Origin: Lindgomyces ingoldianus
Taxonomy: Eukaryota; Ascomycota; Dothideomycetes; Pleosporales; Lindgomycetaceae
Length of the DNA stretch: 64,000 nt
Direction: 5' to 3'
NCBI RefSeq assembly: GCF_010093535.1
Contig: NW_022985199.1
Location: forward strand, 592,100 to 656,099
The notes below the pieces were generated by a model. The model had not been told where the DNA came from. It saw only the letters and a program-made list of their open reading frames with translations, and did no database searches. Shown here piece by piece: positions 35,401 to 46,925 of the stretch (the first letter of the stretch is position 1; each line of letters opens with the position of its first letter). The position numbers and the translations under genes are program-made.

Positions 35401-36385
35401 TTATAAGCTATGTGCGCTTTTTAATTATATGTAGCTTATTATAAGCACATTTATAGGTAAGCAGCAGTCACTGCTGTCTTTGTAGGCGTCTTGTCTGCAG
35501 AGGAGGCGCCTGTCTTTATTAGCCCTACAGGTCTATGTCTACTGTTTATATTAGAGTTATTTACTATGTTATGTTTTATAACTATAGATATGTTATTTTT
35601 ATTAGCATATATACTATTAAATTCTTTATTTTTACTTAATGTTACTATATAATATAATAATAGCAGCTAACCTAGTTTAGCACTTATAACTAAAAGCGCT
35701 TTTTTTTATCTTTATTTATTAAAACTTTATTATATAAATAAGTATTATTTAATATTACTTTCTTAGCTATAAATATATAGTTACATAAAGTCTAATCTAA
35801 TAGTATATTATAAAAGCAGTGTAGGTCTTAGCTTACTAAAAGTAGAGTTAGAGAAGGACTAGTGCAGCTATATTAAACAGGGGATTGTAGTAATAGTAGA
35901 GCATAAAAAAGTGTATTACTAACTCTAAAAGCATAGTGTTTAGGGCTATTTTAGTAGTTATTTTAGAGAGAAGGGTAATAAAAGTTATTATATAAGTTAT
36001 AGAGCTTGTCTAGGCGCACTAGAAGCAGGTTAGCTAGCGCTAGAAGTAATAAATAGTATAGGTTAGTCTTAATTTAAAACACAACATAGTTTATTATCTA
36101 AAGTAAAAAAAAGTAGTAAAAGTAATTAAGTATAGTAATCTAATTAGTAAGTTTTACTAAGTAACTTATACTATAGTAAAGGTTAGCAGCAGAGAGTGTA
36201 AGAGAATAGAGGATAGTTAAGCGCGCTAGTCTTAGTGTTTTATAGTAAAGGCTGCAACCTTTCTAGATTAAGCAGTCTATAATATTAAGCGCGTATGTTG
36301 CAGCTAATGTCTATTCTTGCATTTATAATTACACCTATTATTATAACTTTATGTGTAGTTTTTATTATAATTATAGCTTCTTTTA

Positions 36386-36560
36386 CTTTATTTATTTTTT
36401 TAAGCTAATTTTTTTTTATTTTTATAGTTATATTTATATTTACCTTTATAACTACTGCCTTCTTTGTAAGTGTTGCTGCGCTTATAACTTTATTTATAAC
36501 TATAGACATAGCTATAGTTATAATATCTACTTTATTTACTTTTTTTAAGCTAATTTTATT
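36386..36560 (+). repeat. Direct repeat in AT-rich low-complexity DNA
   Basis: A stretch reading CTTTATTTA, T-run, AAGCTAA, T-run occurs at about 36386-36417 and again at about 36530-36560, roughly 144 bp apart, inside pyrimidine/TA-rich DNA. Farther on (36790-36950) TTACTTTT-type units recur. Probably a decayed tandem duplication in the element. Confidence 0.5.
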
Positions 36561-36949
36561 CTCTCTTTACTTATTTAAAGTGCTTTGTAATTTATATTGT
36601 TTTAACATAAATTACGCCTACTAATTAAGCTAGCACCTGCTATATATATAACAGTAACTGCTTCTAACAGCTAGCGTTTTATAGCATATAAAGGCAGGCT
36701 GTTTCTTAACCTTTTGCTTTTCTTTACTCTTAGTATTACCTTTAGCACTAACCTTTTACGCCTTACTTTTAGCATTAACTTACTTAATAGCTTTTTGCTT
36801 TTTACTTTTTACTTTTTACTACTTACTTTTTACTTTTTTATTTAATAGTAAGCTACTATACATAATCTATACATATCTAAAACTAATAAAGTAAAGTAAA
36901 TAAAGCATTAACTTACTTTTTAACTTTACTTTTTACTTTTTTAAGCTGT

Positions 36950-37720
36950 CTATCTTAACTACTATCTACCTTACACGCGCTAGCTATAACTATAGTCTAC
37001 TATAAAAATATCTATAAAGTCTGTAAGAAGTACTAGCTGCTTATTAGCAAAGTAGACTTTACTAGCATGCTATAAGCCTATAATACCTCTACTGCGCTAG
37101 TAATAGCCTGCTTAAGAGCTAACAAGAATATGCTTAACTTTAGCACTAGCGCTAAAAGAGCTATTATTGCTGTAAAGCTTATAGTAGGCAACAGCGTCTA
37201 CATAGGCGTAGACATAGTATAAGGCTTTTTTAACATTAATGTCTTTGCCTACCTTGCACATAAAAAGCTTACGCGCGCTCTAGCTAGCTAGGATAACTAG
37301 AAGGTGTTCCTTTTTAAAGCTAGTATTATATAAGAAGACCTTTTAAACCTTATTATAGTGTGTGTTAGCTACTTTATTAAGTTTAACATTATATTTACTG
37401 TTTACCTTTTTAACACTATTATACCTACTTATTATTAACAAGCCCTCTAAACCTAGAAAAAGATGCTAGCGCCTAGTAGCTGCTTTATTCTTACTATGTC
37501 TTTCTACTTTTTTTATAATTTTACTACATAGTTTAAACCTAACACTACTAAGGCCTCTAAATATGTCTTTATTATTAAGTATAATTTAGAGGATTTGCTT
37601 TAGCTACTTACTAAAAAAAAGCTAGTAGCTTAACTTAAAGTTATTATTACTACTTAAATCTTACTAAACTCTATCTAAGCTAAAAAGCGTAAGTAAGTAA
37701 AAAACACAGCTATAATAGTT
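36950..37720 (+). pseudogene. Decayed coding relic inside the large element
   Basis: One frame stays protein-like for about 250 codons, broken almost only by TAA and TAG, as expected if CAA, CAG and TGG codons were RIP-mutated (for example ...RANKNMLNFSTSAKRAII..., VFAYLAHKKLTRALAS, LAPSSCFILTMSFYFF). It ends with a basic stretch (AKKRK). I do not recognise the family; it may be transposase or cargo. Confidence 0.45.
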
Positions 37721-40700
37721 TAAATATATGTTAAGTAATATAGTAACATTAGTAAAAGTAATATATTTAGTTTAAAGCATACACTTTTATTTTTACTACC
37801 TAAGAAGTTACGCTAGATAAGCGCTTAACAGCTCTAGGCCTAGGGGGCTGCACACAAAATAAGCAAGCTCTAATGCTGCAGTCGCCTCTACTAGGCCATA
37901 GTGGAGGCTAAGGATCCTAACATCGCCCTTCTCTAGGGCTCTAGGCGGCTCTGTGCGCTTATAGAGGGCTTGTAGACTGCAGCAGCTAGTCTTGTAAGTT
38001 AGTTTCTCTAAAAGATGTTACCTTCTATCTTATTTTATGCAAATTATGCCTAAGCTAGTGTCCTTATTAAGCTGCAGCGCAAGTAAATAGACTAGTTTAA
38101 GAGTAAAGGTAGTTAGCTTAAGTTAAGTTTCTTATAGTAGTTCTTATATATATAGACTTCTATAAAGCTATATAATAGCATTATATAGCTAAAATAAATA
38201 AATAAATTAGACTAACTTATAAGTACACTATACACTTTTAATATTATGTAACTAAGATAGCTATAACATGTCTATATTAAACTAGTTAGTATCTCTAGAG
38301 TCTAAAAGCGCATAGAAAATATTATTAACTGCCTTAGTATATATAGCAGTGCAGATAAACTTAGCTTTATTAGAGTTAATTAACTCTAAGTTAATAATAA
38401 TAAAACTTAGTAAAATACTTTAAGCTAGTTAAATAATATTTTAGTTAAATTTTATAACTTTTTTATTAAGCTTATTAAGACTTATTTAAATAATATTAAA
38501 ACTTATTACTACTACATTATACTAAGCATTAAATAAGTAAAAATATATTTTTTTTTTTTTAAAGCTAACTTACTAGTGTAAAAACCTTTTAAGTAATAAA
38601 CTAATAAGTATAATTATTCTTTAACTTTTTACTAAAACTATGCTCTAGGCTAGCTTAAAGATAGGTAGTATATCTACTAGTTAGTGCTAGGTAGTTAAAT
38701 GTTAAGTTTACATTATATGTTTTATTCTTTAAGTTCTATATATCTAGCTTATATGTATAGTTTATATGCTTAAGTGTAAGGTTAATAGCTTTAAATATAT
38801 TTTTTTACCTAGCAATATTTACTAAACTAGAGGCTAGAATAGCACGCTAAAGTTCTAGGTTAGACACCTTATCTATAAAAAGCTACTATAGGTGTAGCAT
38901 CTTAAGACTATAGCGCTATTAGTTGCTGCTATAAAATAAGATAATTAATAGATTAACTATTTAGTAAATTAAGCTAATATTACTAAACTTAATAGCGCGC
39001 TTAAGCATAAAAAATACCTTAATTTCTTAAAAGTATTAATAAAGTGTTATAAAATTACTAGTAATAAAAGCACTGCTTTTTTAGGCCTAGTATATAAAGA
39101 TGCTTAGCTAGATACTATTAAAAACCTTTTTATACTACACTAGTATAAGATAATAGATAGCATTATTAACTAGGCCTAGTAATTTCTTATAAGTAGATGT
39201 GTTAAAGTTACTAATTATTTTAGTAAAATAACCTTAATAAGCTATTTTAGTATAAAAAAAAGAAAAAATCTAAGTATTCTAACTTAACTAAATAAGCAAA
39301 GTAACTAAATAATACTTAATGTTATTATAGTTAATACTAGTTTGCTTTTAGTAAGTAATATTATAAAGTATATTTAAAAAAAACTTAACACTATTAAAAC
39401 TACTTTAATAAGTTCTAATAATTATATAAGTTAAAGCCTAGAGAATATAGAAATATGCAGGAGAGCTAACTATTTAGTTATAGTAATTGTACAGACAGCA
39501 AGTAAGCTGCTACTTATAATAGACACTTTAAATATGCTTTACTGTCTTCTAATTACCTTATATTAGCTAAAGATAATTAAAAAATATAGTAAAAGTATTA
39601 AATAAAAAGTTTTTACTTAGCTTAAACTACTTAATTTAGATGTTATTATAAACTTTATATGTCCCCTTAATAGTACCTTTATTATAAAAGATAGCACTAA
39701 GGTTTTAGACTTAACTAACTAGCTGTAGCAAAAGAATGTTAACTAACAGCATACTTAGAAAAGCTATAGCATGTGAATTAAACATTAACTGTATAGCAGC
39801 TCTATGCATAGAACTTACTATACTTAAAAAATAATAATATGTAATCTTTTTTAATATTAAATCTTATTTTATACTAAGGGCCTAGTATATAGATTTTACT
39901 TAAAGGGGAATAGTATAGTTAAGCATGCTCTGTTAAAGACTGCTCTCTAGTAGCTACAAGCACTTAACAGTAAGAGTAGTTATAAAATTACACATAATCT
40001 ATATTAGTATACTTAAAGCATAATTATAAGTTTAGTTTAGATAGTTAAAATTATTATAGATAATAATAAGCTAAAAGTTTTAAGCTATAGTTATTACTAT
40101 TCTAGTAAACTTTTTAGCACTAGAATTAAAAAAAAATGTTAGAGGATATACTTACTAAACTTTTAACTATTTTATAATATGTTTAATTTTTTTATTAATA
40201 ATTTTATAAAAGTTATATAAGCTAAGACTAGACATAACTTTAATAACACACCTTTTTATATTACTACTATAAAAATAATGTTTAAGCATTTTTAAAAAAT
40301 AATTTAATTACTTTCTAGCACACTTTTATATAATAATAAAAGTAATTAAGTAGAGAGTAAAATTAGTTAATACTTTTTTTACTTTATAACTAGACTAAGC
40401 ACTTTAACAGTTTTACATTAAATTTTAAAGTAATAAAAACTACTTTAGTGCAGTAACTATAATTTAGCTATTAGAATTACTAATATTAAAGCTACTTATT
40501 TTTACCTTAGTCTTAATATTATACTTTATAAAAAAAAAGTGCACTACTAATAAGTTAAGTTTATATAATAGCTTTTTAATATTAACTATATTTTTAAATG
40601 TATATTAATCTCTTAAAAGTATCTTTAAACTATATAGTTATTCTAAAGCTATATAAATATGCAATATGCAGGTAGCAGATAGATAAGTATATAAGACTAA

Positions 40701-41340
40701 ATTAACATAGAAAGTGTGTAAAAAATTACTAATACTAAAATTAAGCTATTTTAAAAGCTAAAGTACTTTTATAAGTTTATCTACCTAAAATATAGAGAGC
40801 TAGTAAGTAGTTAGTAAGTGTGTGTTAAATAAAAAATTAAAAAAGTTAGGCAGTAAAGAAAATAATAAGAGCATAAAAAGTAGTAAAGATAACTCTATAG
40901 TATACTGCAAATTAAAATGCTAGAAGGTAAAAAAGCCTTAAAACAATGTTATTAAAATAAAAGATATAATAAAGCTAGTAAAGTAAGTAAGTAGCAAGCA
41001 TTAAGTAAAAAAATAATAATAAATAACATATTTTTACACATAAAAGCTAGAATTTTCTTATTAAAGTAGAATTAATTATAAGTATAGTACTAATAATAGT
41101 ATAAAAAAAGTAAAAGAGTTATAGCTACTTAAAAAGAGCTAAAAATTATTAAGAAGTTAATTTTCTAGCTATAGTTAAAAGAATTAAAAGTGTTACACTT
41201 ACATAGGCGCACTAAAGTCTCTTAGATAGGAGGAGCTTTAAGAAAATTATAGCTTTTAATTAGTTTAGAAAAAACTTAGTAGACTGTAAAAAAACAGCTT
41301 TACTTTAAGGAGTATAGTGTGGCGCTAATCAAAGCCTTGA

Positions 41341-41362
41341 CCGTCTGAGCTCGCTAAGATAA
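41341..41362 (-). repeat. Right terminal inverted repeat of the large element
   Basis: Reverse complement reads TTATCTTAGCGAGCTCAGAC then GG; 19 of 22 positions match the left copy. Confidence 0.68.
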
Positions 41363-41370
41363 GGCTAAAA
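41363..41370. repeat. 8-bp direct repeat, right (candidate target duplication)
   Basis: GGCTAAAA, identical to 32429-32436, directly after the right inverted repeat and 96 bp before the ATG of the transcription factor. Confidence 0.7.
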
Positions 41371-41466
41371 AGGTCGTAGCGCGCTTACGTAAGATAGGCA
41401 TTGGATTCAAGAGTAAGGACTAGGTAGATCTCTCCTTCAACACGAAATTAATCCCTTCACTCTCAG

Positions 41467-43370
41467 ATGGAGTTCTCCGCTCCCGCTCATACCGCTCAGA
41501 GAACGTGCACACAGTGTAAAGCCAGCAAAAAGAAGTGTGACAAGGTTGCACCGAAATGTGGTCGGTGCTTGAGGTATCCATTTTCGAGTATTTACTCCGT
41601 TGTTTGCTGATGCTGGAAGATTCTAGGCTCTCTATCAACTGTTGGTACCCTCATACTGATAAGCCTGGTGGAGCCGAGCCTGGCCTGGATGGACGGGACC
41701 CTAGATTTGATGAAGTCTTCCGACGCCTTGAAAGAATAGAGAACCAACTCCCTAGCACCGAAAGGTTCGCGACCCGACAAAGCTCAGTTGAACAATTATC
41801 AAGCCAATATTCCCTACCAAGGCCACTCCAAGAGTCTGGATCTTGTGACTGGACCCTTAATCCAGGATCTCTAAAACCACATTGGATGACTTTCATTCTC
41901 TATGGGAGCGTGTTAAGAGTTACAACAGAGAATCAAACTACGTTAGAGAAAATCATTCATAAGTATTCCGAACATACTCACCGATGGCTACCTATAGTTT
42001 CACAGGCAAGGATGGAACGAGGCATAAAGGACTTCTGGAATATTGTGCCCGACCCGGGATTTTTAATGCTGGTCCTTGCTATGCACTTACTCGTCACCCC
42101 AGTCTCTGAGCATCCTAAATCAACATCGCTTTCAGACTCCTCATGGTATCGTGCTTGTAAGTACCACTATGGACAGTACGTGTCCCTCGGTGAACCCTCG
42201 ATCGAGTTAGTCCAGGTCGGGATACTTATCGCGTTATTTGAGCATATGCAGTGGGTGGAAGATCGAGCGTTCGTCACCCTCGGAATTTGTGCGAGGGTTG
42301 CGTATGCGTTGAAATTGAATCAGGTTGCTTCACAACAATCAGCTAGCCAGTTTAAAGAGAGTACACCGGAATTGGAAGAGATGTTATTGACTTGGCGAGG
42401 ACTCATTTTGCTCGACAGGTAGGCACTAAGATTTTGCTATTCCTCCTGATGCAAGCTACACTTGATTATGCGCTGTTTCTTTCTAAGATGCATAGGACCT
42501 CACATGAATATGGCCTACCTTAGCTAAGACCATTAACAAACAAATAGGTATATAAACATGCCTCCATTCGAGTCTCCCCGGCAACCTGCAGTCCAACAGA
42601 ATCCATTTCAACCCAGTTCTCTCGAGAATGTCACTAATTTCAACTTTATTTCTGGCTTCAAGAGCATTGATGCACAAATTCTCGAAGACTTCTGGCTGGA
42701 AGTTGAGGCTTCCCGGATGCTTGCTCAGGTGCAAGAACTGGTTCGCGAGAATCCCCAGAAAGACTCGTTTTTACGCGCCCGTGCTCCTCTGGTAATGAGA
42801 AACATCGATGAGCTTGTTCGGATTTTGAAATCAAAGCAAGCCAAATCAGGCCGGTTTTTCGGCCTTTGCTCCTGCTTTACGTAAGCCATTTCTCTAGAGT
42901 TGAATATCTCTCTTAAAACATCATTTGACATATTCATGTGTAGTGCTGCACTCCAATTGCAATGTTCCTATATCTATAATCAAGGACCAGGTTATCATGA
43001 GAGCATTGTGCAACTGAAGATGCTCGGAGAAGAGCTCAAAAGTGTCGCATCAGAATGTCGACTGTTCAATGGTTTCACTGAAAATTACCTGGAAGGGATT
43101 CGGCCAGCTTGGATATCTGCAGCGTACTTGTCAATGAAGGCTCAGAATATGTTCTCTGTTACTGAAGATGCACAATGTTTGATAGGGACGGCCAAGGGAC
43201 CGTTTATGGAGCTACTTCAAGGGGTTGCTCCGCGGTACAGGTTTGCAGGTCTGCCTCCTTTTGCATCTTGCGGACAGGATAACTAATATTTCATATTTAG
43301 AGTATTGCCTTTCACTCTTGAAAAGCGACTAAACCCTTGCGAGCCCCTCAAACACGGCTATTCTCCGTGA
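41467..43370 (+). CDS. Zn2Cys6 (GAL4-type) transcription factor
   Basis: Five exons, 41467-41573, 41627-42418, 42548-42880, 42944-43240 and 43301-43370, give 532 aa; every junction is phase 2. The binuclear zinc cluster starts at residue 14: CTQCKASKKKCDKVAPKCGRC, with the sixth Cys in LSINCWYPH supplied by exon 2. The 53-nt intron therefore interrupts the cluster. A short Glu/Arg linker (RRLERIENQL) may act as coiled coil. The middle region (WYRACKYHYGQYVSLGEP, VTLGICARVAYALKLN, TWRGLILLDRYINMPPFESP) matches the fungal-specific transcription factor domain. It should bind DNA in the nucleus as an activator or repressor, probably of nearby oxidoreductase genes. Its last exon overlaps the end of the convergent NmrA-like gene by 23 bp. 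Its promoter is now the edge of the large transposon. Confidence 0.87.
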
Positions 43371-44175
43371 AGCTTTTTTGAAGCGCGTCTCTTAGTCCAA
43401 TTGGGCTGATGTCCGGGAACATCTCATTCAACTGTTGGTGACCCTCATAACTCAGCGAACCCCTCGCAAAGAATAGCCCAAGGGCTGATAGAAATCCCTG
43501 CAATCTCACCTTGCCCTCCTGTGACCCGCCTAAAAATACGTAAGCTCCCACATGCGCCGGCAACTCTGTGACCTCTCCGTTCAACATCTTCTCTACAGAA
43601 TCATACGAAACCCTAAACTTCACTCCCTTCACGTCTTCGGTCAATGAAACAAGCTCGTTCCAAGTCGTCTGGCTGCCCACAATAAAATATTTGTTCTCCC
43701 ACCCTTTGAGGTGCAGTAACGCGACCGTATACTTGGCGACGTCGAACGACCAGGTCAGCGTTACGGGGTATTCTCCAGTTCCTGCAATACCGGCCGCATT
43801 ATTAATTGTGTCGACGCATATGGCCACAGGATGAATATAGGATTCTAGCCCTGGAGCGTAGTAATCGAGGTACACTCCCAAGTAAATTGCAGTCCATTGG
43901 AGAGTTGTTTTTTTCAAGGCGTTCGTAAGACCTATCTTCTCCGCAGCAAAATGAGACCGTTTGATATCTCTGCCAGACTGATGTTCAGAGAAGATTGCAG
44001 AGGAAGAGTTAAGATGGGGCAACGTACTCCTCCGCGTAATCAACGCCGCTCCATATGCTTGGAATATAGCGACGAGTCACCTTTGAACGATCAGCAGCTT
44101 TGATGAGGTTCAGTTCAGGACTAGGGCCGCGAGGGTTTATGGCTGAGATCACAGTGTCAATTTGTTGGTCTTCAA

Positions 44176-44185
44176 GAAGCCTGAC
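44176..44185. repeat. MITE target-site duplication, left copy
   Basis: GAAGCCTGAC, identical to 44843-44852, directly before the left terminal repeat. Confidence 0.9.
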
Positions 44186-44215
44186 AGCGTGGCCAACAGT
44201 ACGTAGTACGTTACG
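44186..44215 (+). repeat. MITE left terminal inverted repeat
   Basis: Begins AGCGTGGCCAACAGT; pairs with 44813-44842 with two mismatches. Confidence 0.88.
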
Positions 44216-44812
44216 TTTGAGCTTTTTTCTGCCAGTAACTTCTCAATTTAGTAGTACTTTTGTACGTAAGCAGTGAATTAATTAGCAAGTACGTAACGTA
44301 ACAGTAACTTCTTAAAATCCTTACACTTTTATACTTTTCACAAGAAGTTTTGTCAGTCTAGGTCAAAATTGTTCCAGGAGAAGCTTTTTAGCCTAGATGA
44401 AGTCCCCTCCTCCTCCTTATCACCCTCTGTCTCTAGCTTGTTGGGACAACTCTAATAAGCAGGAGGATTAGGATGAGGCTGTACGCCTGCTGCAATAGAG
44501 GAATTAAGACATCTAGCTTATTATAACAATTAATAAAATAGGCAATAGGTTAGCAAATAGGCAGGTATAAGATAAGGAGCTTTTCTAGGGCAAAAGTTAA
44601 CTATTTTTATAATTGTTACTCTAAAACGCGACCTTAAACAAAGCTCCTAACGCGGTGGCTAATGGGGTCTGAAAACAGGAGGGAAATCTCCTAAAATATG
44701 ACCTCTCTGACCTGTACTACGGGACGTACTTAGCAATTCACTGTACAAAAGTTACGTCTCACATTTTAACTACTTTTGTACTCCTTACGTGATTACTACG
44801 TTCACGTAGTTA

Positions 44813-44842
44813 CGTTACGTACTACGGACTGTTGGCCACGCT
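44813..44842 (-). repeat. MITE right terminal inverted repeat
   Basis: Reverse complement begins AGCGTGGCCAACAGT and continues CCGTAGTACG; 28 of 30 positions match the left repeat. Confidence 0.88.
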
Positions 44843-44852
44843 GAAGCCTGAC
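44843..44852. repeat. MITE target-site duplication, right copy
   Basis: GAAGCCTGAC, the gene's own copy of the target sequence in exon 2 of the NmrA-like gene. Confidence 0.9.
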
Positions 44853-45085
44853 AAGTGAGTCGGTGTTGGAATAGTCAGCGGCAACGACCCGAATTCCGAA
44901 GTGTTGTTCCAGCTCAGGATTTTTCTAAGCAGACAAATTTAAGGATTCTGGGCTCAAATGTGGACGTGGAGATGTACCTGACGCGCCAATACCAACACCG
45001 TATATTGGCCACTTGCTTTAAGCCTCTCTACGAGTGCACGACCGAGACCGCCAGAACCGCCAGCAACTGCAATGATGGAAGACAT

Positions 45086-45659
45086 GACGGCGATTAAATT
45101 AGCCTTAAGGAGACTTGGAAAAGGGACGTGTAAAGCGAGATAATAAGAGGAAAGATGTGGTTACATTTCGCTTGCCTCTCAACTCCTTTTACACCCTAAG
45201 ATAAAACTCCCTCCGACATAACTCGTCCGATTGTGTCTTCCTTTCTGAGGCTAATTCTGTTCATTCATGCCTGCAATTAATAATGCAGACGAAAAATTTC
45301 TCGATATCGTCCTATTAATCTTTGGTGGTGGTGCGGCACTGCTTGGTCATGAACGGCCGCTAGCGGCGGCCCCCCCGATCAGACCCACTGGGGCGTGCTG
45401 AGCAGAAGAAAACGACCATAAAATGTTGAAAAAAGACATAGATAGCTGTTCAGGAAGTTTAGGTGATGTGTCACTTTTAGTCCACTAGCTCTGTTGTTCA
45501 AATACTGCTAATGGTCACGAGCAGCCCTGGTCCCTCATATCAAGCACTAGAGGATATTGGTGAAGCGTTTTAACGTGAAAAATAATGGGATTAAATTTAA
45601 ACAGAATTCTTTATCCTGTTTGTGTTCTTCCTAATTATGGTGAGAAGTCCAATAAACCC
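45086..45659. other. Upstream region of the NmrA-like gene
   Basis: No gene recognised. Contains a GC-rich palindrome-like stretch (GGCCGCTAGCGGCGGCC at about 45354-45370). Confidence 0.4.
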
Positions 45660-46925
45660 CAGAATCATGCGCGGTTCGTTAGTCCTGACACGATGCGGCT
45701 AACACATGGCGTTCTAAGCACTGAAGGCAGTGATGTTATTCCACCCGTAGGAATATTCACGTCTTTCGTTACCTTGAAAAACACTGACGGTAAATAGGAT
45801 GTTTGATGCTCCTGAATTCTTGGACCGCGATGCTTCTCAATTCTCGACTTTCGCACAAACTTGGTACGGAAATTCACCTTTACTCAAGCTAGTGACTAAG
45901 GCTAGTCAGCGCAGGCCCAGTCAAGCCCAGTGAAGCCTCATGTAAGTGTCAGTGCTAAATTGAGCCAGGATCCCATGACAATCATTATCTGATGGACTAC
46001 CAACCAATTGGAAATTCAGCGCAGACTGAAGTCATAGCAACCTTTGTGCATGAACTCGAAGAACGCCTTGGCATCAAGAGAATGGAGATCTCGCTCACAG
46101 AAGAATAGAACCAGACCTTGCCCAGAAAGGGTCAAGAAGACGATACCTCTGAGTACGTAAAAGAAGCAAGGACAACTTTCAAAACCCTAGTATGGTGTAA
46201 ACTTACAATCTCCTAGGGAGGAACATGCCCGTACCATCGAGATTCATACGACCAACTCGTGAGTTTTCGTGACGGGATAAACAGAAGTTTAGCAAGTCCC
46301 CTTGCATTGTGCTCTGCGATAGAGAAGGTATGTTCACGATCTTGCTACATGCCGATCCGAAGCGGAGTCTTTTTCCCCGCAGGGACATTGCCAAAACCGT
46401 TACCGACGAGCAGTGAAACGGGCTAATGCATCATCGGCTGCACATCTACCAAACCTGGCTCCTTCACCATATATTCAAGTCCAATGAGGAAGAGGAGGAG
46501 TCGTAGCCTTGTCGATTGAGAACGGAGAACTCGGCTACCGTGATGGCCGTAGGTTCTACGTATTTCTTTTTATAGCCTTGCTAACTGATAGACTAAGAAA
46601 CGTAGTCTGCTAAACCGCTTCCCGCCGTTAAATCTTTCGCCCATCGCTGGAAGCCCTCAAGTGACTGCTATAATCGGCGAAAACCCGTACCTTCAATGAG
46701 TGATCGGAAGGAGCCGATGCCGACCATCGTATCCGCAGTCTTACAGCTTGGTAAGTTGAACATGAACACGCAGGAATTGCATTTATTTCTGTTTCCAGGG
46801 TTTGATATCGGGCTTATTGTAGTTGTCGAAAAGCCAATACGGTGGAGTAACAAGCCTTTCAAGCTAGCGACGGGTCGGTCTATATTTCGGGTAGGAGTTG
46901 AGCCTGACTGCCATTGGGAAATGTA
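45660..46925 (+). pseudogene. Amidase signature family, C-terminal relic
   Basis: Fragments in different frames follow the order of a fungal amidase C-terminal half: STEGSDVIPPVGIFTSF; FDAPEFLDRDASQFSTFAQ with TWYGNSPLL; DYQPIGNSAQTEVIATF with ELEERLGIKRMEISL; PYHRDSYDQLVSFRDG; RRDIAKTVTDEQ; HRLHIYQTWLL; VALSIENGELGYRDG; NLSPIAGSPQVTAIIGENPY; and ATGRSIF near 46880. Stops and frameshifts separate them. The N-terminal half with the Ser-cisSer-Lys triad is not seen. The living enzyme would hydrolyse an amide. It lies between the broken NmrA-like gene and the FAD monooxygenase. Confidence 0.68.

Larger units (their letters stand above)
32437..41362. mobile_element. Large RIP-decayed DNA transposon, 8.9 kb (candidate)
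   Basis: The block is AT-rich and TpA-rich with stops in every frame, and matches the hAT copy in its decay style. Its edges carry a 22-bp inverted repeat (19 of 22 match, no gaps) starting TTATCTCAGCTAGCTCAGAC, flanked by an exact 8-bp direct repeat. That is what a single DNA transposon insertion would leave. 8-bp duplications occur in hAT and a few other superfamilies; the ends do not start with CAG, so the superfamily is not assigned. At 8.9 kb it may carry cargo or nested elements. GC-richer patches lie at about 35455-35530 and 37800-38020. No open gene is left. Confidence 0.68.
44186..44842. mobile_element. 657-bp non-autonomous DNA transposon (MITE, MULE-like)
   Basis: The ends are 30-bp inverted repeats beginning AGCGTGGCCAACAGT (28 of 30 match), flanked by 10-bp direct repeats (GAAGCCTGAC). 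A 9-11 bp duplication is typical of Mutator-like elements. Further inverted sequence lies inside the ends (AGTACTTTTGTAC near 44253 against GTACAAAAGT near 44746). No open transposase. The interior keeps CpA-rich and CCTCCTCCTCC-type sequence, so it was not RIP-mutated. Confidence 0.9.
43348..45085 (-). pseudogene. NmrA-like NAD(P)-binding oxidoreductase, interrupted by a MITE
   Basis: Exon 1 is 45085-44978, exon 2 is 44924-44843 plus 44175-44028 after removing the MITE and one target copy, and exon 3 is 43969-43348. The repaired frame is open for 319 aa. The start MSSIIAVAGGSGGLGRAL is the Rossmann GxxGxxG nucleotide site; RVVAADYSNTDSL, IDTVISAINPRG and the IPSIWSGVDYAEEDIKRSH region follow the NmrA/isoflavone-reductase pattern. 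Introns at 44977-44925 (53 nt) and 44027-43970 (58 nt) are normal. As present, the frame runs into the MITE end and stops after about 13 foreign codons, so only the first third of the Rossmann domain is made. Role: redox enzyme or redox sensor, perhaps in a small metabolic cluster. No other lesion is visible, so the insertion looks recent. Confidence 0.88.

Noticed and set aside
36351..36548. Tyr/Phe-rich 65-codon frame
   Set aside because: Low-complexity TA/T-rich DNA; composition is not protein-like.
45354..45370. GC-rich palindrome GGCCGCTAGCGGCGGCC
   Set aside because: Isolated, with no T-run or gene end to suggest a terminator or regulatory role.
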